Shown here one piece after another: positions 33,235-40,754 of a stretch of DNA of 64,000 bases. The notes under the pieces are model-generated. The model had not been told where the DNA came from. It saw only the letters and a program-made list of their open reading frames with translations, and did not search any database. The position numbers were made by a program, and so were the translations under genes. The DNA is from Flavobacterium aeripolare (GTDB lineage: Bacteria > Bacteroidota > Bacteroidia > Flavobacteriales > Flavobacteriaceae), in assembly GCF_013294025.1 (NCBI RefSeq), contig NZ_JABSNL010000001.1, forward strand, positions 292,095-356,094, in the 5' to 3' direction. Each line of letters begins with the position of its first letter. Position 1 is the first letter of the stretch.

Positions 33235-34369
33235 ACAACATCCCTTTCGTACTCGGCAAAATCATTTTCTCAGTATCGCGTTTTACGGCAACTTTTATTG
33301 CTTTGGCGAAAGCCTTAAAAATAGCTTCAATTTTGTGGTGTTCGTTGTCTCCTTCGGCTTTGATATTGATATTTGCTTTTGCTCCATCAGAGAATGATTT
33401 AAAAAAATGCAAGAACATCTCTGTTGGCATTTTCCCTACCATCTCACGTTTGAATTCCGTTTCCCAAACCAACCAGTTTCTACCTCCAAAGTCAATCGCC
33501 ACCTGTGCTAAGCAATCGTCCATAGGTAAACAAAAACCATAACGTTCAATCCCTAGCTTGTTCCCTAACGCTTTTGCAAAAACTTCTCCTAAGGCAATTG
33601 CTGTGTCTTCAATCGTGTGGTGCTCGTCTACTTCTAGGTCTCCTTTTACATTGATTTCTAAGTCCATTTGCCCGTGACGTGCAATTTGGTCTAGCATGTG
33701 ATCAAAAAAAGCAATTCCGGTTTCGATTTTGCTTTTCCCAGTTCCATCAAGGTTCAAGTTAATGTAGATATCCGTTTCGTTTGTTTTTCTCGAAATCGTA
33801 GCCGATCGTGCTTCTAGTTTCAAAAACTCGTATATCACTTTCCAATCTGTAGATTGTAAACTAATCACATCATCTAATTCTTCCCGTTTAGAAGCGATTT
33901 CAGAACTTCCAGCGCCTTCAGATTCATTCATGAAAATCGCTTTGGCTCCAAGATTTTTAGCCAATTCCACATCTGTCAATCGGTCTCCTAACACAAACGA
34001 GTTCGCCAAATCATAAGCAGGATTATCGATGTATTTAGTCAACATCCCCGTTCTCGGCTTGCGTGTAGGTGCATTATCTTCAGGAAACGAACGGTCTACA
34101 AAAATATCATCAAATAAAACGCCTTCATTTTCGAAAGCTCTCAAAATGAAATTCTGCGTTGGCCAAAACGTATCTTCTGGAAAACTGTCTGTTCCCAAAC
34201 CGTCTTGGTTGGTAACCATTACCAATTCGTATTCTAATTCGGTTGCAATTTTAGCCAAATACTGAAACGCTTTTGGATAAAATTCTAATTTATTTAAACT
34301 ATCTAATTGGTATCCTTCTGGTTCCAAAACAATCGTTCCATCACGATCGATAAAAAGTACTTTTTTCAT
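33233..34369 (-). CDS. hisB: Bifunctional histidinol-phosphatase / imidazoleglycerol-phosphate dehydratase
   Basis: A 378-aa fusion as in E. coli. The N-terminal HAD phosphatase (about 1-165) has FIDRDGT with the nucleophilic Asp and [17 protein letters not shown]; its zinc loop can be seen only partly. The C-terminal IGPD domain (about 180-378) has [32 protein letters not shown] and [16 protein letters not shown], the paired Mn-binding HHxxE motifs. It catalyses steps 6 and 8 of the pathway. The stop codon is the first three bases of a C-rich repeat. Confidence 0.97.
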   Translation of the reverse strand: MKKVLFIDRDGTIVLEPEGYQLDSLNKLEFYPKAFQYLAKIATELEYELVMVTNQDGLGTDSFPEDTFWPTQNFILRAFENEGVLFDDIFVDRSFPEDNAPTRKPRTGMLTKYIDNPAYDLANSFVLGDRLTDVELAKNLGAKAIFMNESEGAGSSEIASKREELDDVISLQSTDWKVIYEFLKLEARSATISRKTNETDIYINLNLDGTGKSKIETGIAFFDHMLDQIARHGQMDLEINVKGDLEVDEHHTIEDTAIALGEVFAKALGNKLGIERYGFCLPMDDCLAQVAIDFGGRNWLVWETEFKREMVGKMPTEMFLHFFKSFSDGAKANINIKAEGDNEHHKIEAIFKAFAKAIKVAVKRDTEKMILPSTKGML

Positions 34370-34418
34370 TTATTTACGCTTTGAGCCTGTAGCTTAGTTA
34401 TATTTAATATTCTTATTT

Positions 34419-34522
34419 GGGCGTGACCCTGCGGGTCTAGCTCCCGAAGCCTCGGGATGTTCCCGCTTTTTTAGGACTTCGTTCCTCCGTCCTAAAAAGA
34501 GCTCCACTACTATCCCTCACGC
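34419..34522. repeat. Multi-hairpin intergenic repeat in the hisC-hisB spacer
   Basis: About 104 bp, much more G/C-rich than the genes around it. It is bounded by GCGTGA and TCACGC as short terminal inverted repeats and contains three hairpins: GACCC/GGGTC, TCCCGA/TCGGGA and TTTTTAGGAC/GTCCTAAAAA. No coding frame. It looks like a non-autonomous element of the type scattered through Flavobacterium genomes; the name and family are not established here. Confidence 0.65.
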
Positions 34523-34565
34523 AAAACGTTTGGCGATAAAATTATGAATTTAATTCTATTCCTAA

Positions 34566-35615
34566 TTAGCCAATTGCTTTTAAGGCTTCCATTAAAATCT
34601 TATTTTCATCCGCTGTACCTATCGTTAAACGCAAGGTATTTTCACATAAAGGTTGTGTTGTTCGGTTGCGAATCACGATACCTTTTTGAATTAATTCATT
34701 GTATCTTTTATTAGCATCATCCACTTTTATTAGAACAAAATTTGCTTCTGTTGGGTAAATTTTCGATATAAATTTTACTTCACTTAATACTTTAAGTAAT
34801 TCATCTCTTTGTATTACAATAGAGTCAATTTCTAATTGTATTTTCTCTTTATCAGCCAGTCTTTCTAATGCTCTTTGTTGTGTCAACTCATTCACATTGT
34901 AAGGTGGCTTGATTTTGTTTAAAACCGCAATAATTGCTACAGAAGCGTAACAAATTCCCAAACGAATTCCAGCCAAACCATACGCTTTTGATAAGGTTTG
35001 CGTAATAATCAAATTAGGATATTCATCTAGTTCGTTCAACCAACTTGGTTTTTTTGAGAAATCAATATAGGCTTCATCAATAACGACTAATCCCTTGAAA
35101 TTTTGCAATAAAGTGACCACACTTTCATCAGCAAACGAATTCCCTGTGGGATTATTAGGCGAACAAAGGAAAATCATTTTTGTATTGGCATCAACAGACT
35201 CTAGAATAGATTCGATCTGTGGTTGAAAATCTTGAGATAGTAAAACTTCTCTATTTTCTACAGCATTAATGTTAGCCAAAACACCATACATTCCGTATGT
35301 TGGTGGTAAAGTTATTACGTTATCAACTTTAGGTTCGCAAAAAGCTCTAAATAGTAAATCCAATACTTCATCGCTTCCGTTTCCTAACAAAACTTGATTC
35401 GTTTTAAGATTTCTTTGCTTCGCTAAAACGGCTTTAACACTGCTTTGCTGTGGATCAGGATAACGGTTTACGCCATTTTGATACGGATTTTCATTAGCAT
35501 CCAAAAATATCATTTGAGCCACATCAAAATCCTTAAATTCATCACGCGCCGATGAATACGGCTTCATAGTCTTGACGTTCTCGCGAACTAAATTATTTAT
35601 ATCGAAATTTTCCAT
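34566..35615 (-). CDS. hisC: Histidinol-phosphate aminotransferase
   Basis: A 349-aa PLP-dependent fold-type I aminotransferase converting imidazole-acetol phosphate to histidinol phosphate (step 7). The PLP Lys is in TQTLSKAYGLAGIRLG; CSPNNPTGN and VVIDEAYIDFS provide the cofactor Asn and Asp. Normal length. Upstream hisD is 144 bp away, across a spacer rich in inverted AAGAG/CTCTT repeats. Confidence 0.96.
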   Translation of the reverse strand: MENFDINNLVRENVKTMKPYSSARDEFKDFDVAQMIFLDANENPYQNGVNRYPDPQQSSVKAVLAKQRNLKTNQVLLGNGSDEVLDLLFRAFCEPKVDNVITLPPTYGMYGVLANINAVENREVLLSQDFQPQIESILESVDANTKMIFLCSPNNPTGNSFADESVVTLLQNFKGLVVIDEAYIDFSKKPSWLNELDEYPNLIITQTLSKAYGLAGIRLGICYASVAIIAVLNKIKPPYNVNELTQQRALERLADKEKIQLEIDSIVIQRDELLKVLSEVKFISKIYPTEANFVLIKVDDANKRYNELIQKGIVIRNRTTQPLCENTLRLTIGTADENKILMEALKAIG

Positions 35616-35644
35616 TTTCTTATGTTTTTAGAGGTGAAAATCAG

Positions 35645-35758
35645 AATCAAGAGTCAAGAGAAAAGACTATTATATTGTGTCTACTTCTCCTAAAACTTTA
35701 ATCTTATCTCTTGAATCTAGCCTCTTGTTTCTTATCTCTTGCCTCTTTTCTCTTGTGA
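35645..35758. repeat. AAGAG/CTCTT inverted repeat in the hisD-hisC spacer
   Basis: AGTCAAGAGAAAAGAC near 35652 is roughly complementary to CTCTTTTCTCTTGTGAC near 35740, with CTCTTG repeated four times in between. The spacer can fold into an imperfect long hairpin. Non-coding. Confidence 0.5.
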
Positions 35759-35759
35759 C

Positions 35760-37043
35760 TTATTCTAAAGTCTTCAATCTCAATGTTACTGCATTCTTAT
35801 GCGCTTGCAAACCTTCTGCTTCAGCCATAACTTCAATCGCTTTTCCAATGTTTTGAATTCCTTTTTCAGAAATTTTCTGGAAAGTCATTGACTTAGTAAA
35901 ACTATCTAGATTGACACCACTATAGTTTTTAGCATAACCATTTGTTGGTAAGGTATGATTAGTCCCAGAGGCATAATCACCCGCGCTCTCAGGAGTATAA
36001 TTCCCAATAAAAACCGAACCTGCATTTTCTATTCCGTTGATGTAAAATTCATCGTTAGCAGTACAAACAATAAAGTGTTCTGGTCCGTATTCGTTAATTA
36101 AGTCTAAGGCGATTGTATCGTTTTCAACAAAAATCAATTTAGAGTTGGCTATCGCTTTCTCAGCAATTGATTTACGAGGTAATTGCTCTAATTGCATTTG
36201 AATTTCCTCTTCAACGGCATCGATTAATTTTTTAGAGGTAGAAACCAAAATCACTTGGCTATCTGCTCCATGTTCTGCTTGCGACAATAGATCTGAAGCT
36301 ACAAATGCAGGAACAGCAGCATCATCAGCAACAACCAACAATTCAGAAGGTCCAGCTGGCATGTCAATTGCTACACCAAACTGTGTTGCTAATTGTTTTG
36401 CGACAGTCACAAATTGATTTCCTGGTCCAAAAATCTTGTACACTTTAGGAATTGTTTCTGTACCAAAAGTCATTGCAGCAATTGCTTGTATCCCTCCTAC
36501 TTTTAATATTTTAGTAACGCCACATAAATTGGCAGCATATAAAATTGCTGGATTTATATTTCCGTTTTTGTCTGGTGGCGAACACAAGACTATTTCTTTG
36601 CATCCCGCAATATTTGCAGGAACAGCCAACATTAATACTGTTGAAAACAAAGGAGCTGTTCCTCCTGGTATATACAAACCAATCTTTTGAATTGGTCTTT
36701 TTTCTTGCCAACATTGTACACCTTCAACTGTTTCAACTTCCACTTTGGCTGTTTTTTGAGCCGCATGAAATTTTTCGATGTTGCTTTTAGCCAATTGAAT
36801 CGCTTCTTTCAATTCATTAGGAATTTCAGCTACCGCTTTTTCAATTTCTTGTTGTGAAACTTCTAAATTGTCAAAAGTTACTCCGTCAAAAATCGAAGTA
36901 TATTTGGTTACAGCAACATCTCCTTTCTTTTGAACTTCCTTAAAAATCTCTTTTACAGTTTGCTCTATATCGTCAACCGTTTTTGTAGGTCGCTCTAAAA
37001 TAGCAGACCAAGTTTCTGGTGTTGGGTTGTATATTTTGTTCAT
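35760..37043 (-). CDS. hisD: Histidinol dehydrogenase
   Basis: A 427-aa zinc enzyme oxidising histidinol to histidine with two NAD (last steps). Signatures are FGPGNQFVTVAKQLA, DMPAGPSELLVVADD, the zinc-site QAEHGADSQ, and YGPEHFIV with the catalytic Glu and His, then the HTLPTNGYAKNYSGVN tail. Normal length. On the mRNA it is preceded by an inverted pair of C-rich elements separating it from hisG. Confidence 0.97.
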   Translation of the reverse strand: MNKIYNPTPETWSAILERPTKTVDDIEQTVKEIFKEVQKKGDVAVTKYTSIFDGVTFDNLEVSQQEIEKAVAEIPNELKEAIQLAKSNIEKFHAAQKTAKVEVETVEGVQCWQEKRPIQKIGLYIPGGTAPLFSTVLMLAVPANIAGCKEIVLCSPPDKNGNINPAILYAANLCGVTKILKVGGIQAIAAMTFGTETIPKVYKIFGPGNQFVTVAKQLATQFGVAIDMPAGPSELLVVADDAAVPAFVASDLLSQAEHGADSQVILVSTSKKLIDAVEEEIQMQLEQLPRKSIAEKAIANSKLIFVENDTIALDLINEYGPEHFIVCTANDEFYINGIENAGSVFIGNYTPESAGDYASGTNHTLPTNGYAKNYSGVNLDSFTKSMTFQKISEKGIQNIGKAIEVMAEAEGLQAHKNAVTLRLKTLE

Positions 37044-37046
37044 ATT

Positions 37047-37071
37047 AGCCCCCTAGCCCCCAAAGGGGGAA
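37047..37071. repeat. C-rich palindromic element, copy c (just upstream of hisD)
   Basis: AGCCCCCTAGCCCCCAAAGG then GGGAA, three bases before the hisD start codon on the mRNA. Inverted partner of copy d, with two mismatches in 25 bp. Confidence 0.8.
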
Positions 37072-37134
37072 TTGTTACAGGAGAGGTAACCTGTATTTTT
37101 ATTGTAGTTACATATTTCAAGCTATAGTTACTAG

Positions 37135-37159
37135 TTCCCCCTTCGGGGGTTAGGGGGCT
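37135..37159. repeat. C-rich palindromic element, copy d (just downstream of hisG)
   Basis: Same sequence class as copy b and again starting with the stop codon TAG of the preceding gene (hisG) on the minus strand. Copies c and d are 63 bp apart in inverted orientation, a REP/BIME-like layout. Confidence 0.8.
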
Positions 37160-38015
37160 ACAGCACCATTTTCTCAATTGGACAAATCAAAATCCCTTCG
37201 GCACCGGCATCTTTTAACTGATCGATTACATCCCAGAAAGTATCTTTATCGATAACAGAGTGTACGCTGCTCCATCCTTCTTGCGCTAGTGGCAATACGG
37301 TTAAACTACGTAAAACAGGCAAGATCTTACCTACTTCCTCAATTTTATCATTAGGTACGTTCATCAAGATGTATTTTGATCTACGTGCTCTTAAAACAGA
37401 TTCGATTCTGAATTTTAAAGTGTCGATTAATTTTTGAACATCTGGAGTTACTTTTGGCGAAACCGCAAGTACTGCTTCACTTTTGTAGATAATTTCAACT
37501 TCTTTCAAATTGTTTTTAAACAAAGTACTTCCGCTAGAAACGATATCTACAATTGCATCGGCAAGACCAATATTTGGAGCGATTTCAACCGAACCTGAAA
37601 TTTGGTGAATATCAACATTTACTCCAAAAGAGTTGAAATATTCGATAACTGTGTTTGGGTATGAAGTAGCGATGCGCATTCCTTCTAGGTCTTTGATAGA
37701 CTTGTATTCGAATGTTTTAGGGACAGCAACCGATACTTTACATTTAGAAAACCCTAGTTTTTGAACTACTTGGATTCCTTTTCCTTTTTCGACTAATAAA
37801 TTATCACCAACAATAGCAATATCTACCACACCGTCAATTAAATATTGAGGAATATCTGAATTTCTAAGGTATAAAACTTCAAGAGGAAAGTTAGACGCTT
37901 CGGCTTTTAACTGATCGATTCCGTTGTTAATCGAGATTCCGCAGTCTTTAAGGATTTGGATACTGTCTTCGTTTAAACGTCCTGATTTCTGAATTGCAAT
38001 TTTTAAAGTACTCAT
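37158..38015 (-). CDS. hisG: ATP phosphoribosyltransferase, long form
   Basis: A 285-aa committing enzyme of histidine synthesis, condensing ATP and PRPP. The periplasmic-binding-protein-like catalytic domains show SGRLNEDS at the N-terminus and the PRPP loop IVDIVSSGSTL at about 170. The final 75 residues are the regulatory ACT-like domain (ILMNVPNDKIEEVG), so this is the hexameric long form that does not need HisZ and is feedback-inhibited by histidine. It is the first structural gene after the leader and attenuator. Confidence 0.97.
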   Translation of the reverse strand: MSTLKIAIQKSGRLNEDSIQILKDCGISINNGIDQLKAEASNFPLEVLYLRNSDIPQYLIDGVVDIAIVGDNLLVEKGKGIQVVQKLGFSKCKVSVAVPKTFEYKSIKDLEGMRIATSYPNTVIEYFNSFGVNVDIHQISGSVEIAPNIGLADAIVDIVSSGSTLFKNNLKEVEIIYKSEAVLAVSPKVTPDVQKLIDTLKFRIESVLRARRSKYILMNVPNDKIEEVGKILPVLRSLTVLPLAQEGWSSVHSVIDKDTFWDVIDQLKDAGAEGILICPIEKMVL

Positions 38016-38062
38016 TTTATTTTATTTTTTAATAGTTATGTCTGAGTACAATTTAAGGCAAT

Positions 38063-38097
38063 AAAAAACCCGTTTGATGTACTCAAACGGGTTTTTT
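38063..38097 (-). terminator. Attenuator hairpin of the his operon
   Basis: A 15-bp perfect stem (AAAAAACCCGTTTGA with TCAAACGGGTTTTTT) and a 5-nt loop, ending in T6 on the minus strand. It lies 25 bp after the leader peptide stop and 47 bp before hisG. Together with the His-codon run this is classical transcription attenuation. Confidence 0.92.
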
Positions 38098-38122
38098 AAT
38101 ATGATGATTTACATGCATACCA

Positions 38123-38182
38123 TTAACACATCGCTTGAGAGCAATAATGAAAATGATGATGATGTAATTTATTTGTAAACAT
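38123..38182 (-). CDS. hisL: his operon leader peptide
   Basis: A 19-codon frame on the minus strand, MFTNKLHHHHFHYCSQAMC, with five His codons in six positions. When charged His-tRNA is scarce a ribosome would stall there and prevent the downstream terminator from forming. The ATG lies 23 bp after an exact -7 box and the stop is just before the attenuator stem. Function is inferred from the arrangement shared by His leader peptides. Confidence 0.92.
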   Translation of the reverse strand: MFTNKLHHHHFHYCSQAMC

Positions 38183-38204
38183 GACTTGTTGTATTTTTCT
38201 TATG

Positions 38205-38236
38205 CAAATATAAAAGATTTTTTAATTAAAAAGCAA
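38205..38236 (-). promoter_or_regulatory. Promoter of the his operon
   Basis: On the minus strand TTG (38234-38236), a 21-bp spacer and TATATTTG (38205-38212) match the Bacteroidetes -33/-7 consensus. The leader ATG is 22 bp further on. Confidence 0.75.
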
Positions 38237-38286
38237 TTATTAGTTTAACTTAATGTTGCTTTTTTGTTAAAAAATTAATTCACCAT

Positions 38287-38784
38287 TTAATCTTCCTTTG
38301 ATTCTGAGTTGGGAATAGTATTCTGAATAGGCTGTTTTACTAGCCCTTCGCGAATTTCAGTATGCCTAATCTCTCCTCCAGAGGTGCCTACAAATGATCC
38401 TAGAACAGTGGCGCTTAAAGCCAAAACTAAAGTGATGTAAGAAGCGATTTTTAAAAATTTGTGCTTTTTTAAATTGGTGTAGAGAGAAAGTAGGCTAAAA
38501 ATGGCTGTAGCGTATAAAACTATGGCCAATTTTTCGGCTAATTCTTCATGTTCATGAATGATTTGATGGCCTATATTGGGCATGTCTTCTACCATTTCTT
38601 CTGCTCCATCACCAGTGGCCATGCTGGCAAATGCAAAAATTGCAGCCACAACAAATAAAATATAAGCCGTGTTTTTGACTGAAATATTTTTTAAAACCAA
38701 ACCAACAATCAAAGTTCCTAAACCAAAGATGGTTCCTATTATTGGAAAATGATTAAATACTAAGTGCCAATGCGCGTCGTTCAT
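38287..38784 (-). CDS. Four-helix membrane protein, DUF2231-like
   Basis: A 165-aa inner-membrane protein with four hydrophobic helices. The opening NDAHWHLVFNHFPIIG resembles the HPxxVHFP opening of DUF2231 proteins, and HEHEELAEK plus GTSGGEIRHTEIR add conserved-looking His that could ligate heme or metal. DUF2231 members are often redox-related; function is not proven. It follows the VIT-type transporter by 24 bp on the same strand. Confidence 0.72.
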   Translation of the reverse strand: MNDAHWHLVFNHFPIIGTIFGLGTLIVGLVLKNISVKNTAYILFVVAAIFAFASMATGDGAEEMVEDMPNIGHQIIHEHEELAEKLAIVLYATAIFSLLSLYTNLKKHKFLKIASYITLVLALSATVLGSFVGTSGGEIRHTEIREGLVKQPIQNTIPNSESKED

Positions 38785-38808
38785 AACTACTACTATAAAT
38801 TTGTTTGT

Positions 38809-39534
38809 TTATACTTTTATACCAAATAAATAACCTACCCATGCCGAAAGTCCCATGGCAATTGTACCCCAAATTGTAATTCTCAAAATTGCTTTGGAGA
38901 TGCTTGAACCACCTGTTTTTGCAGACATTGCTCCTAATATGATAAGAAACAAAATCGTAGATGCATAGAGCCAATATTCCATACCTTTTATTGGTGCAAA
39001 AAGAACCACTAAAAGCGGTAAAACACCACCAATAGTAAAAGAAGCTCCTGAGGCTAGTGCTGCTTGAATTGGATTCGCTTGACTGATTTCATTAATACCT
39101 AACTCATCTCTTATATGTGCAGCTAATGCATCTTTTTCAGTAAGTTCAAGCGCCACTTGCATTGCCGTTTCTTTTTTAAGTCCTCTTCTCTCATAGATCT
39201 GAGCTAATATGCTTAACTCTTCATCAGGCATTTCTTTAAGTTCGACTTTCTCTCTTTCAATATCTGCCTTTTCAGTATCAGTTTGAGAACTTACAGAAAC
39301 ATACTCGCCTGCGGCCATAGATAAGGCCCCGGCTACAAGTCCAGCAACAGCTGCTAAAACAGTAGGTTCTCTGGTTGCACTTGCGGCAGCTATCCCAATA
39401 GCCAAACTCGAAATAGAAATGATACCGTCATTTGCTCCAAGTACAGCCGCTCGTAACCAATTGCTACGATGGATGTAATGATTATCTAAATAATTATCAA
39501 TTGTTAGCGTTGGTTTGCTTTTGTCGTTTGTCAT
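38809..39534 (-). CDS. VIT1/CCC1-family Fe/Mn transporter
   Basis: A 241-aa integral membrane protein of the VIT family, which moves Fe2+ or Mn2+ out of the cytosol in exchange for protons. WLRAAVLGANDGIISISSLAIG at the start is the family helix 1, followed by GALSMAAGEYVSVSSQTD. An acidic cytosolic metal-binding insert (DIEREKVELKEMPDEE and on, about 90-140) separates helices 2 and 3, and ALASGASFTIGGVLPL follows. It is 91 bp downstream of the RND adaptor gene on the same strand, consistent with a metal-homeostasis block. Confidence 0.88.
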   Translation of the reverse strand: MTNDKSKPTLTIDNYLDNHYIHRSNWLRAAVLGANDGIISISSLAIGIAAASATREPTVLAAVAGLVAGALSMAAGEYVSVSSQTDTEKADIEREKVELKEMPDEELSILAQIYERRGLKKETAMQVALELTEKDALAAHIRDELGINEISQANPIQAALASGASFTIGGVLPLLVVLFAPIKGMEYWLYASTILFLIILGAMSAKTGGSSISKAILRITIWGTIAMGLSAWVGYLFGIKV

Positions 39535-39625
39535 GTAATTCGAATTACTTTATTGTCTTTTTGAAATCTTTTTTTAATCTAGATTTCGTTTTCTGTCTTT
39601 TAAATTTAGCTAAACTACGTTCTAA

Positions 39626-40744
39626 TTAATTTGCTACATCAAAAACACCTTTAACGAGTACTTTAGACTTGCTATTAATTTGATCGTTTGCTGTAATTGC
39701 TACATACTTCTCTGATTGTTCGCCAGTACTTACTGCTACTTTTTTGAAGTAGTACGTGTTGTTTTTGTTTTCCTTTAATAAAAGTACGTACTTTTTGGTG
39801 TTTTCGGTAATTAAAGCTTCAATTGGTACAGCCAGACTTTTTTGGGAATCAACTATAATATTGGCTTCAACAAACATTCCTGTGATTAATTTTTGAGTCA
39901 TTTTATCCTCTAAATGAGCATGTACATTGATCGTTCTATCATTTCCTTCAATAGATTTTCCAACCAAATGCACTTCGGCATTAAAAGTTTCTTTTGATGC
40001 TTCAGGAACGGTAAACTTAACCACTTGTCCTTCTTTTACTTTCAAAATATCATTTTCAAACACGTTTAGTTCCAAATGTAAGTGTGATGTTTGAATGATA
40101 TCCAAGATCACATCCGATGGAGCAACAAACCTACCTACATTAGCATTCATGACCACAATATCTCCCGCTATCGGAGCATAAATAATAATAACCGAGGTTA
40201 ATTTCCCTTTTTCAACATTAGAGGGACTAATATTAAGCATCACTAGCTTCGCTCTTAAACTTTGATACATTCCTTTGGCTCTGCGGTAATCACTCTCTGC
40301 TTTTAAATAATTTTTTTGTGAAGTTATTTTTTCATCAAATAGTGTTTTCTGACGCTCATATTCGGACTTTAGGTACTTAATTTGCTCTGCAACATCCAAA
40401 TATTCTTTTTGAATATCTAAAAATTCTGTGTTTTCTAAAGTAAGTAAAGCTTGTCCTTTAGTTACTTTGTCACCAACCAATAGTGAAGTAGCTTTCACAT
40501 AGCCGCCAATAAAAGAGGTGATTTGCGCTCTATTTTGTGGTGGAACATCTACTTTTCCAGAAGTTTTAACCGTTACATCAAAATCTTGTTCCATAGGCTC
40601 GGCGATTGCCATTGCACCAGATTTAAATTGTGCTGCTGTAACCGTTATAAAATCAGTGTTTTTAGTTGACACTTCTTCCTTTTTTTCTTCTTTGCAAGAC
40701 ACAAAAAGCATGGAAAGAGTGAATATATATAGTATTTTTTTCAT
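39626..40744 (-). CDS. RND efflux periplasmic adaptor, CusB/CzcB-like lipoprotein
   Basis: A 372-aa membrane fusion protein. The lipobox LFVSC gives lipid-anchored Cys17. Lipoyl half-domains (GGYVKATSLLVGDKVTKGQA and APIAGDIVVMNANVG) flank a helical hairpin (about 115-170), then the beta-barrel and membrane-proximal domains with TGMFVEANI. It bridges the pump and outer-membrane channel. It starts 10 bp after the pump gene. N- and C-terminal His-rich metal-binding extensions of some CusB/CzcB proteins are absent. Confidence 0.92.
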   Translation of the reverse strand: MKKILYIFTLSMLFVSCKEEKKEEVSTKNTDFITVTAAQFKSGAMAIAEPMEQDFDVTVKTSGKVDVPPQNRAQITSFIGGYVKATSLLVGDKVTKGQALLTLENTEFLDIQKEYLDVAEQIKYLKSEYERQKTLFDEKITSQKNYLKAESDYRRAKGMYQSLRAKLVMLNISPSNVEKGKLTSVIIIYAPIAGDIVVMNANVGRFVAPSDVILDIIQTSHLHLELNVFENDILKVKEGQVVKFTVPEASKETFNAEVHLVGKSIEGNDRTINVHAHLEDKMTQKLITGMFVEANIIVDSQKSLAVPIEALITENTKKYVLLLKENKNNTYYFKKVAVSTGEQSEKYVAITANDQINSKSKVLVKGVFDVAN

Positions 40745-40754
40745 TTTTGACGTT

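Noticed and set aside
38123..38182. His-rich frame as a metal-binding peptide
   Set aside because: Its position between promoter, attenuator hairpin and hisG explains the His run as a leader peptide.
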